Assembly: GCA_027619145.1 (NCBI GenBank)
Contig: JAQCGA010000251.1
Location: forward strand, 1 to 6,395
DNA length: 6,395 nucleotides
Direction: 5' to 3'
Origin: a bacterium
GTDB lineage: Bacteria; Latescibacterota; UBA2968; GCA-2709665
The notes beneath the pieces are model-generated. The model saw only the letters and a program-made list of their open reading frames with translations. It searched no databases and had not been told where the DNA came from. This document shows positions 1 through 5,168 of this stretch, one piece after another. The number at the start of each line of letters is the position of its first letter. Position 1 is the first letter of the stretch. Both the position numbers and the translations under genes were made by a program.

Positions 1-22
1 TGGCCGCGCCTTTTCTTTTTTT
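1..22 (+). terminator. possible 3' part of a terminator for an upstream plus-strand gene
   Basis: A GC-rich run (GGCCGCGCC) is followed directly by a T-rich tract at 11-22 on the plus strand. This is how the right arm and U-tract of an intrinsic terminator look. The left arm would lie before the window, so the hairpin cannot be confirmed. It would end a plus-strand gene converging on the HDOD gene, whose stop is at 35. Confidence 0.25.
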
Positions 23-34
23 GTATTCGGGTTC

Positions 35-1384
35 TTAACTGAAAATGGCTGCGAATGTGTCCGTGACCTGGCCGCGAACCTTGGATTCGATCTCTTTATA
101 AATTCCCAGAAGGGTCTCCAAATCCATGTCCAGCTTTGCCAGGGAACTGGCATCCGGTTCGGCCTGCGAGTGGCGCTCTGCTAAAGCAAATCCCGTCCGC
201 TTCCCACAGATGTCCGCCAGGTGAATCAGGTGGACCATGTCGGGCATGGTATCTGTTGCGCCAGGTGTATGGTGCAACCCGATCACCTTGGAAAGAATGT
301 CCGGTAGTTGCCATTTGGTAGCCAGCGCCTCACCGATGTCGCCATGCGACAGGCCCAGCACGTCCTGTTCTACGTCGTACATGGTCTGCCCGTTCTTTTG
401 CATTTCATCAAGGACCATCGTGTACATTTCATTGAAGAAAAAGCCAAGAACCTGCTTGCCAATGTCGTGCACCATGCCGGCCATGAAGGGATCGTCTCCG
501 CCCACTTTGAGTGTTTTGGAAAACTCGGGACGTTCCAGTAACAACTTGGCAGACACACCGCAGGCAATGGAGTGTTTCCAGAATTCCTGGGTGTCGAAGG
601 CCGGAGCCGAGCCTTTAAAAGCGCCTACAACGGAGAGGGTGCGCACGAAATCTACTACGGTTTGCAGGCCGAGCAGATTGACCGCATCTAAAATGCTGCT
701 GATACGCCTGGAGAAAGAAAATGCAGATGAGTTGCAAAGTTTGAGCATTTGGGTGGTTATGCCTGGGTCCAGTTCGATAACGTGACTGTAGGCTTCCGAG
801 GTGGCATCTGGATCCTTGGAGAGCTTTTCGATTTCTCCATACACGGTGGGCATGGCTGGAAGGCCGGTAATTCTCTCCAGTTCGCGTATGATATGAGTCT
901 TGGGGTCCTCTTTTATGATTGTGACGCCTGTTCCGGCATCAACTCCTTTTTGTATTGACGTTTCTAGCTTGGCTATGTCGTTGAACGGGCGTTCGAGACA
1001 AGCAGAGATCCCGATGCGTTTGCTTTCTTTGAGGTCTGATGCGCCGAGCTGGCTGGACATAAGGAAAACGGGCAGGTGTTTACAGTCTGGTTTGAACCGA
1101 ATGAGCCGGGCAACTGTGAACCCACTGCCAGGGATGAAGGCCTCTACCACCACGCATTTCAAGTCATCCTTATAGAGCTTGATGGCTTTCAGCGCATCTA
1201 CGCCATCCTCAACCCATACAATATCGTATCCCCATTTCTGGAAGAGTTTGAAGATTTGCCCCAGGTCGCGAACGTAAATCTGATTACGGGGGATCTTGAG
1301 ATCCTCTGGCTTGAATTTTCGGTCTACAATGAGCCCTTTGGGTTTGGCGGCAGGAGGTGCGTCGTTTTTTTCGGACTGGGACAT
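35..1384 (-). CDS. response-regulator-like receiver (REC) plus HDOD domain signalling protein
   Basis: This cytoplasmic 449-residue protein has two domains. Residues about 16-140 form a CheY-like receiver, recognised from GLIVD, the EDGVDAL segment, VVVEAFIPGSGF and the terminal ERPF. The phosphoacceptor position (four residues before Pro85) is Glu81 instead of Asp, the second acidic-pocket residue is Arg22, and the conserved Lys before Pro is Arg132. There are also about 12 extra residues after the first strand. Normal phosphorylation is therefore doubtful. Residues about 163-400 form an HDOD domain (LPAMP, LDPGIT, LKLCNSSAF, AVNLLGL). It keeps His271, His306-Asp307 (VHDIGK), His347 and His371-His372, as in HD-type metal sites. 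HDOD proteins are known mainly as signalling or regulatory adaptors; enzymatic activity is usually unproven. The start at 1384 is supported by AAGGG at 1394-1398, nine bases upstream. The gene is transcribed alone from the promoter at 1583-1611. Partner and output are unknown. Confidence 0.93.
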   Translation of the reverse strand: MSQSEKNDAPPAAKPKGLIVDRKFKPEDLKIPRNQIYVRDLGQIFKLFQKWGYDIVWVEDGVDALKAIKLYKDDLKCVVVEAFIPGSGFTVARLIRFKPDCKHLPVFLMSSQLGASDLKESKRIGISACLERPFNDIAKLETSIQKGVDAGTGVTIIKEDPKTHIIRELERITGLPAMPTVYGEIEKLSKDPDATSEAYSHVIELDPGITTQMLKLCNSSAFSFSRRISSILDAVNLLGLQTVVDFVRTLSVVGAFKGSAPAFDTQEFWKHSIACGVSAKLLLERPEFSKTLKVGGDDPFMAGMVHDIGKQVLGFFFNEMYTMVLDEMQKNGQTMYDVEQDVLGLSHGDIGEALATKWQLPDILSKVIGLHHTPGATDTMPDMVHLIHLADICGKRTGFALAERHSQAEPDASSLAKLDMDLETLLGIYKEIESKVRGQVTDTFAAIFS

Positions 1385-1393
1385 CGAGAAAAT

Positions 1394-1398
1394 CCCTT
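1394..1398 (-). promoter_or_regulatory. ribosome binding site of the REC-HDOD gene
   Basis: AAGGG on the minus strand lies nine bases before the ATG at 1384. It supports that ATG as the start; the next in-frame Met is residue 109, inside the receiver domain. Confidence 0.65.
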
Positions 1399-1443
1399 CA
1401 GCGCTGCAAAATGGAAAGAATGCTCTGGTCTTCTTGAATGGTT

Positions 1444-1458
1444 TCCTGGAATCCAGGA
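1444..1458. repeat. perfect 15-bp dyad in the HDOD leader
   Basis: TCCTGGA-A-TCCAGGA is a perfect 7+1+7 palindrome located about 60 bp upstream of the HDOD start codon. The half-site TCCTGG recurs at 1481-1486. With a single central base it cannot fold fully as an RNA hairpin, so a protein-binding site is the more natural reading. The binding factor is unknown, and chance occurrence cannot be excluded. Confidence 0.4.
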
Positions 1459-1495
1459 GCAGGTAGTTAGCTCGGATTGATCCTGGCTGTAAATG

Positions 1496-1562
1496 ACAAT
1501 GGGGGTATTGTTCGGTGCGGAGGAACGCCGAATGATTCTGAGGGTTCTGGGGAAGCTACCCT
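1496..1562 (-). promoter_or_regulatory. run of short inverted repeats in the HDOD 5' leader
   Basis: Three small stems lie almost end to end in the predicted leader RNA: ACAAT 1496-1500 with ATTGT 1507-1511, TTCGG 1511-1515 with CCGAA 1528-1532, and AGGGT 1541-1545 with ACCCT 1558-1562. Each is only five base pairs, and the first two share one base. Together they suggest a folded leader, but no known riboswitch is recognised. Confidence 0.3.
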
Positions 1563-1582
1563 GTCGCAATATTCTGGGGTGA

Positions 1583-1611
1583 ATGATACTCTGAAAGAAC
1601 AGGTCCGTCAA
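1583..1611 (-). promoter_or_regulatory. sigma70-type promoter for the REC-HDOD gene
   Basis: Read on the minus strand, the -35 box is TTGACG (1606-1611) and the -10 box is TATCAT (1583-1588), separated by exactly 17 bp. Both boxes are close to the housekeeping consensus. The expected start near 1576 gives a leader of about 190 nt before the ATG at 1384. Confidence 0.7.
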
Positions 1612-1637
1612 TACATTTTTGCGGGTCTACCCAGATG

Positions 1638-1672
1638 CCACGTTGTGGGGATTGCGGATGTGGACGCGCCAC
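1638..1672. repeat. two GTGG/CCAC dyads over the folE promoter
   Basis: CCAC-N3-GTGG at 1638-1648 and GTGG-N5-CCAC at 1660-1672 are inverted arrangements of the same 4-bp unit. The first lies just upstream of the folE -35 box and the second inside the -35/-10 spacer, with centres about 23 bp apart. This is where a repressor would sit, but the units are short and could be chance. Confidence 0.3.
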
Positions 1673-1680
1673 CTTATATT
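1652..1680 (+). promoter_or_regulatory. sigma70-type promoter for folE
   Basis: The -35 box TTGCGG (1652-1657) and the -10 box TATATT (1675-1680) are 17 bp apart. The -10 box is strong and the -35 box moderate. The expected start near 1687 leaves a leader of about 90 nt, which includes a small GCCC/GGGC stem at 1698-1710. Confidence 0.6.
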
Positions 1681-1766
1681 CATACCCGAACCGTGTAGCC
1701 CTATGGGGGCAACGTTCACAGGAATCCCGGAGGGTTAGACGGGGCACATAACTCATTTTTTGCCAC

Positions 1767-1771
1767 AGGAG
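1767..1771 (+). promoter_or_regulatory. ribosome binding site of folE
   Basis: AGGAG lies five bases before the ATG at 1777 and fixes this start. The protein therefore lacks the N-terminal extension found in longer GTP cyclohydrolases. Confidence 0.8.
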
Positions 1772-1776
1772 ATTTC

Positions 1777-2352
1777 ATGGCTGAAGACAAGATTGAGCGA
1801 ATTGGGTACCATATTTCCGAAATCATGAAGGTGCTGGAGTTGGACTTAACCGACCCGAACCTAAAAGATACACCCAGACGTTTTGCCAAAATGTACCTGG
1901 AAATCTTCAAAGGTCTGGATGAAGACAACGAACCGAACATCACGGTTTTTCCAAACGATGACGAGTTCGACAGCATGGTGGTCATGACGGACATTACGTT
2001 TTATTCTATGTGCGCGCACCACTTGCTCCCGTTCTGGGGCCGGGCACACGTAGCTTATATTCCATCGAAAGACATCGTGGGGTTGAGTAAGCTGGCACGT
2101 ATGGTGGAGTATTACGCCCGCCGCCCACAGATTCAGGAACGGCTGACACACCAGATTGCAGAATACATGGTACGTGAGTTGGCCCCGAAAGGCGCAATGG
2201 TGATTGTGGAGGCCCGGCATCTGTGCATGGAGATGCGTGGGGTGGAGAAGCCTGGCACGTGGACGAGCACTTCTGCTGCAAGGGGCGCATTCAAAGAGCG
2301 GGCGACCCGTGAAGAATTTATGGCCATTATTTCCAAGAGACGCGAAGGCTGA
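1777..2352 (+). CDS. folE: GTP cyclohydrolase I
   Basis: FolE converts GTP to 7,8-dihydroneopterin triphosphate and formate, the first step of tetrahydrofolate and other pterin synthesis, in the cytoplasm. At 191 residues it is shorter than the E. coli enzyme (222) because it lacks the N-terminal extension. The catalytic core aligns with E. coli at a constant offset of 31. Zinc ligands are Cys79, His82 and Cys150; catalytic or substrate residues are His81, Ser104-Lys105, Gln120-Glu121 (RPQIQERLT), His148 and Arg154. The C-terminal TSAARGAFK segment is typical. One difference stands out: the usual Cys-Glu-His-His motif reads Cys-Ala-His-His (Ala80). No other folate or queuosine gene is adjacent, so the downstream pathway cannot be told from context. 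It has its own promoter (1652-1680) and ends 10 bp before the stop of the convergent zinc-ribbon gene. Confidence 0.96.
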   Translation: MAEDKIERIGYHISEIMKVLELDLTDPNLKDTPRRFAKMYLEIFKGLDEDNEPNITVFPNDDEFDSMVVMTDITFYSMCAHHLLPFWGRAHVAYIPSKDIVGLSKLARMVEYYARRPQIQERLTHQIAEYMVRELAPKGAMVIVEARHLCMEMRGVEKPGTWTSTSAARGAFKERATREEFMAIISKRREG

Positions 2353-2362
2353 TGGATCGGGT

Positions 2363-2815
2363 TTACCCTTTTGACCGGTTGTCGTATACATCGGCAATAT
2401 GCAGGTCGAATGGCTTGTGTTCTGGGTTCGTGTTCACGCTTCGAAATGCACTCTTACAAGAGTAACAAACCGTAAGTTCGGGCAAGAGCGCGTAGAGGAC
2501 CAGGTCGATCAGTGCGGCGGCTCCAAGGCTGACGTAAAAATAGACTGGACGGTCGAACCAGACGAAGACCAGGCCAATCAGGGCAAAGACCACAACGATG
2601 CCCACGCCTACGTGCTGATTGAAGTCGCGTTGGATGTAAAGATCCCGTTTGCCACATAACGGGCACGTGTCCACCTGGTTTTTGTGCAGGACGGAGTCCG
2701 AGAAAGACAGAGGTGTGGTGTGGGTGCATTCGGCACAGGTTACGTCGATGTGGGCCGCATCTGGGTTTACCTGGTTTGCGGCCTGGCATTTTGAGCAGCG
2801 GAAGGTCATTTCCAT
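2363..2815 (-). CDS. small zinc-ribbon membrane protein of unknown function
   Basis: I do not recognise a named family. The 150-residue protein begins with a Cys-rich soluble part containing CxxC pairs at 7/10, 27/30 and 51/54. Two hydrophobic helices follow (about 70-87 and 91-111), then a fourth CxxC at 117/120 and a polar tail. The first two pairs look like one zinc ribbon. The third and fourth pairs (CPLC, CYSC) flank the helices and could form a second metal site if both ends lie on the same side, which a two-helix hairpin would allow. Metal binding is inferred from cysteine spacing only. The start is five bases after the stop of the upstream membrane-protein gene, with no clear Shine-Dalgarno site, so translational coupling is likely. 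A second ATG two codons later (2809) is possible. The pair is probably one operon. Confidence 0.82.
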   Translation of the reverse strand: MEMTFRCSKCQAANQVNPDAAHIDVTCAECTHTTPLSFSDSVLHKNQVDTCPLCGKRDLYIQRDFNQHVGVGIVVVFALIGLVFVWFDRPVYFYVSLGAAALIDLVLYALLPELTVCYSCKSAFRSVNTNPEHKPFDLHIADVYDNRSKG

Positions 2816-2820
2816 AGGGG

Positions 2821-3615
2821 TCAGATGGGAATCTTTGAAGTGAAGTAAACGAAATGTGAAAGGCTTTCACCGATCAGAGCGAATATGGTAGCCACATAAA
2901 GTAAACCGGTTGCGGATTGGGTGGAGTTGATCTTGACGGTTTCCCAGGTCATATAGGCCACTCCCAGAGGCCCCACCAGGCCGAAGAGGATACGTGCCCA
3001 TACAAAAAAGCCCCCGATGCCGAGGAAAGACTCCAACGTTTGTTGGGCATGCGCATCTCCGACAGTCCAGTACAGCCAGATGGTACCCGCTGCCAGTATG
3101 ACTTTTGTCAAAATGGCCACGACCATCATCAAGGTGAGAGAGCGAAGAGGGCCGATGGGCAGCGTAGGGACCACCAGATACCAATGCCCCAGGATCATGG
3201 CGAAAATTACGCTGCCCAGGAAGAGGGCGGATACAAGGAAGTAGAGCGCGACAGAAGCCGGAACCCATTGCGCAGATTGTAAGCCCGCATGACGCCATCC
3301 ATCCAGCAAGATTCCCAGGGTTCCGACAGCACTTGCGGCTGCCAAAATGGGTTTCTGCAAAGCCAGGCGGTCTGTTAGCACAGCCATCAGAAAACCTACC
3401 ATCAGCAAGCCCGATGCCCCCAGGAACAAGGCGACGGAAGGTCCTCCGGATGCAGCACCTTGCCCTACCCAGAATGCCAGGCCAAGCAGGGCCAGACAGA
3501 GGATTGAGCAGAACCTGAAAAAGCTGCGGCCGGCAGCGTGGGGCACCAGGAGCAAGGCCAGCATACCACCTACGGCAAGCTGGCTGAACAGCATGTGGAC
3601 GAGGGATGCGTACAT
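2821..3615 (-). CDS. eight-helix integral membrane protein of unknown function
   Basis: This 264-residue, strongly hydrophobic protein is predicted by eye to cross the inner membrane about eight times (near residues 3-24, 32-51, 59-80, 88-105, 118-142, 157-182, 197-222 and 236-258). There is no cleavable signal peptide. Candidate functional residues in or near helices are His7, His144 in GHWYLVVP, Lys171, Arg208, Glu225 in TWETVK, and Glu250/His254 in GESLSH. His144 and His254 could bind haem or metal, but no family assignment supports this. The start at 3615 is chosen over an upstream in-frame codon at 3699 because it begins directly at the first helix and has AAGGA 11 bases upstream; the longer form would begin inside the promoter. 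It is the first gene of an operon with the zinc-ribbon gene and is divergent from the Trp-rich membrane gene. Confidence 0.85.
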   Translation of the reverse strand: MYASLVHMLFSQLAVGGMLALLLVPHAAGRSFFRFCSILCLALLGLAFWVGQGAASGGPSVALFLGASGLLMVGFLMAVLTDRLALQKPILAAASAVGTLGILLDGWRHAGLQSAQWVPASVALYFLVSALFLGSVIFAMILGHWYLVVPTLPIGPLRSLTLMMVVAILTKVILAAGTIWLYWTVGDAHAQQTLESFLGIGGFFVWARILFGLVGPLGVAYMTWETVKINSTQSATGLLYVATIFALIGESLSHFVYFTSKIPI

Positions 3616-3626
3616 GATGAAATGCG

Positions 3627-3631
3627 TCCTT
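3627..3631 (-). promoter_or_regulatory. ribosome binding site of the eight-helix membrane protein
   Basis: AAGGA on the minus strand lies 11 bases before the ATG at 3615. The spacing is a little long but acceptable, and it decides this start over the in-frame codon at 3699. Confidence 0.5.
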
Positions 3632-3667
3632 GAAAATGAAATGCGGAGAAAAAAATCTGTACAGGTT

Positions 3668-3696
3668 AATATATCCACCAATATTCGATTTGTGAA
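3668..3696 (-). promoter_or_regulatory. sigma70-type promoter for the two-gene membrane operon
   Basis: On the minus strand, the -35 box TTCACA (3691-3696) and the -10 box TATATT (3668-3673) are 17 bp apart; each box matches five of six consensus bases. Transcription is expected near 3661, giving a leader of about 46 nt before the ATG at 3615. The -35 box ends eight bases before the start codon of the divergent gene at 3705. Confidence 0.72.
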
Positions 3697-3704
3697 CATA
3701 AAAA

Positions 3705-5072
3705 ATGAGTGGGTTTACAGAGTGGAGAATGGAAACCCGAGTCTGGCCCTGGTGGGCGTTCGCGGGTTTTGGTTTGTTTGGACTGGGCTTCTGGATGGTG
3801 GCAGAAGATATTCCTGCCTGGAACACAGTCTGGTATGTGCCAGCCTGGTATGGGTACCTGTTGGTGCTGGACGCGGTCATTTATAGGTTTCAGGGGCATT
3901 CGTTTTTGCGGGGCCGGTTACGCGAGGCTGGCGCCATGTGTTTTTGGTCTGCTCCGTTCTGGTATCTGTACGAGGCCTACAATCTGGTACTCAAAAACTG
4001 GTACTATGTTTTTGGTCTGCATTCAGATCTTGCAGCAGGGTGTTTTGGATTTGTGGCGTTTACCACGGTGTTTCCTGCATGTTTTTTCCACGCGGAGTGT
4101 TTTAAGGCCCTGGGCTGGTGGGAAACGGTTCGGTGGCCTCGTCTGAGAGTTACTCCGACGCTACGAGGGTTCTTATGGGTTTGGGGCGCTCTTTGTTGCG
4201 TACTGCCGCTGGTGCTTCCGAGGTACGCATTCTGGATGGTCTGGGGTGCTACTCTGGGCATTCCCGAATTGCTGAATTACCGTTGGGGTGCCCCTTCTAT
4301 TCTGAAGGATCTGGAGGATGGGCGACCGGGTCGCCTGACGCGTCTTCTGGCGGGGGGAGCGTGTGCGGGTCTGTTGTGGGAGGGGTTGAACTACTGGGCC
4401 AGGTGCAAGTGGATTTACACCGTTCCTGGTCTTGAAGACTGGAAGCTTTTCGAAATGCCGCTGCTGGGTTTCCTGGGTTTCCCGGTCCTGGCAGTGAACG
4501 CATTTTCCGCTTATGCTCTTCTTTGTCATTGCGTGCGGGGCGGTCGCCACTGGGAGCTTGTGGAGCTCCGGCTGAAACGTACGGAGCCTGGGCTCTGGTA
4601 TGCGGTTGCAATTGGGGTTGCGCTCGCACTGTGTTTCTTCAGTATTCGGGCGGGGCTTAGCGATACCTTGCATTCCCGGCGGCCTCTCCTGGAAGAATTA
4701 CATGGGCTAAATCGGAATGCCATATCAAACCTGAAAGCTGGGGGCGTATCTACCCCAGAGCTTCTGGTACGGGCAGTGAAAGACCGGGGGCTTCTGGGAG
4801 TTGGAGAACAGGCCGGGCTGGACGCCGGGGACCTGGAACCTGTGTATCACCAGGCGGTTCTTTCGCTCCACAAGGGGATGGGTACGGAAGCCGCTGCACT
4901 GTTGATGCGGACAGGCGTCCGGGATGTGAGAGATCTGGTATCTATAGATGCAGAGGATCTATACAGCCGAATGCGAGCGCTTGCCCCATCGGATGTCAAA
5001 CAGTTTCCTACGCGTGCCGAGGTAAGTGTGTGGGTAAGGGCCGCACAATTTTGGGGGCGTGTTTCCAGGTAA
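3705..5072 (+). CDS. Trp-rich polytopic membrane protein with C-terminal helix-hairpin-helix-like (DUF4332-type) domain
   Basis: The protein has 455 residues and unknown function. Residues 1 to about 320 contain about nine hydrophobic helices (near 14-33, 43-61, 76-95, 107-130, 155-172, 175-192, 215-233, 253-276, 298-317) and about 25 tryptophans. Conserved-looking patches are LLWEGLNYWARCKWIYTVP (about 224-242) and FEMPLLGFLGFP (about 249-260). After the last helix comes a soluble tail (about 328-455) with two units resembling helix-hairpin-helix repeats: LHGLNRNAISNLKAGGVST and, from about 388, LHKGMGTEAAALLMRTGV. The pattern Gly-x-Gly, hydrophobic helix, then AGV/TGV with T/D resembles DUF4332; other members of that fold suggest nucleic-acid or protein binding, which is inference here. 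The start is uncertain: the ATG at 3705 has no Shine-Dalgarno site, and the next (3729) has GGAG only one base away. The gene stands alone, divergent from the membrane operon. Confidence 0.85.
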   Translation: MSGFTEWRMETRVWPWWAFAGFGLFGLGFWMVAEDIPAWNTVWYVPAWYGYLLVLDAVIYRFQGHSFLRGRLREAGAMCFWSAPFWYLYEAYNLVLKNWYYVFGLHSDLAAGCFGFVAFTTVFPACFFHAECFKALGWWETVRWPRLRVTPTLRGFLWVWGALCCVLPLVLPRYAFWMVWGATLGIPELLNYRWGAPSILKDLEDGRPGRLTRLLAGGACAGLLWEGLNYWARCKWIYTVPGLEDWKLFEMPLLGFLGFPVLAVNAFSAYALLCHCVRGGRHWELVELRLKRTEPGLWYAVAIGVALALCFFSIRAGLSDTLHSRRPLLEELHGLNRNAISNLKAGGVSTPELLVRAVKDRGLLGVGEQAGLDAGDLEPVYHQAVLSLHKGMGTEAAALLMRTGVRDVRDLVSIDAEDLYSRMRALAPSDVKQFPTRAEVSVWVRAAQFWGRVSR

Positions 5073-5090
5073 GTAAGGGTTGAAATCCGC

Positions 5091-5118
5091 TGGACATTGG
5101 TACCGGGGCAGGTATATT
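5091..5118 (+). promoter_or_regulatory. sigma70-type promoter for the aldolase gene
   Basis: The -35 box TGGACA (5091-5096) and the -10 box TATATT (5113-5118) are 16 bp apart, each matching five of six consensus bases. The expected start near 5125 gives a leader of about 44 nt. The aldolase therefore need not depend on read-through from the membrane-protein gene ending at 5072. Confidence 0.6.
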
Positions 5119-5158
5119 TAGGGGAGAGCGTAGGCAGAAATTTTTCGAACCCAAGAGC

Positions 5159-5163
5159 GAGGA
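5159..5163 (+). promoter_or_regulatory. ribosome binding site of the aldolase gene
   Basis: GAGGA lies five bases before the ATG at 5169. It selects this start over the in-frame upstream codon at 5097, which would overlap the promoter and add 24 residues not typical of the family. Confidence 0.78.
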
Positions 5164-5168
5164 TTCCG

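Larger units (their letters stand above)
1385..1776. other. 392-bp intergenic control region between divergent REC-HDOD and folE genes
   Basis: I see no convincing gene here. The open frames of 66-95 codons on either strand have low-complexity or implausible translations and lack ribosome binding sites; the longest on the minus strand starts inside the -35 box of the promoter at 1583-1611. The region holds two outward-facing promoters (1583-1611 minus, 1652-1680 plus) with 40 bp between their -35 boxes, a leader of about 190 nt for the HDOD gene, and a leader of about 90 nt for folE. Several short dyads are present. I could not match either leader to a tRNA or a riboswitch class. Confidence 0.7.

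Noticed and set aside
1474..1490. GGATTGATCCTGGCT resembles the conserved start of 16S rRNA
   Set aside because: Only about a dozen bases match and the following sequence is not ribosomal.
1324..1611. 95-codon minus-strand open frame in the HDOD leader
   Set aside because: It begins at a TTG that is part of the -35 box and runs into the HDOD gene in another frame; the translation shows no protein-like pattern.
1477..1698. 73-codon plus-strand open frame between the HDOD gene and folE
   Set aside because: No ribosome binding site, composition unlike the neighbours, no recognisable motif, and it overlaps both promoters.
1690..1745. Possible tRNA or known riboswitch in the folE leader
   Set aside because: No T-loop/anticodon pattern and no acceptor stem; no match by eye to THF, preQ1 or cobalamin consensus elements.
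2353..2366. GGGTTTACCC followed by TTTT as a terminator between folE and the zinc-ribbon gene
   Set aside because: The inverted repeat leaves only two loop bases and four pairs, too weak and too tight to form a terminator hairpin.
3616..3699. Longer 292-residue form of the eight-helix protein starting at 3699
   Set aside because: The extra 28 residues are encoded over the promoter and leader, and a Shine-Dalgarno site supports the ATG at 3615.
2867..3880. Long minus-strand open frame (337 codons) overlapping the eight-helix gene
   Set aside because: It is a shadow frame: Pro/Arg/Cys-rich translation without domains, crossing the promoter region and the start of the opposite gene.
5097..5168. 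Longer aldolase starting at 5097
   Set aside because: That codon lies between the -35 and -10 boxes; GAGGA five bases before 5169 supports the shorter start.
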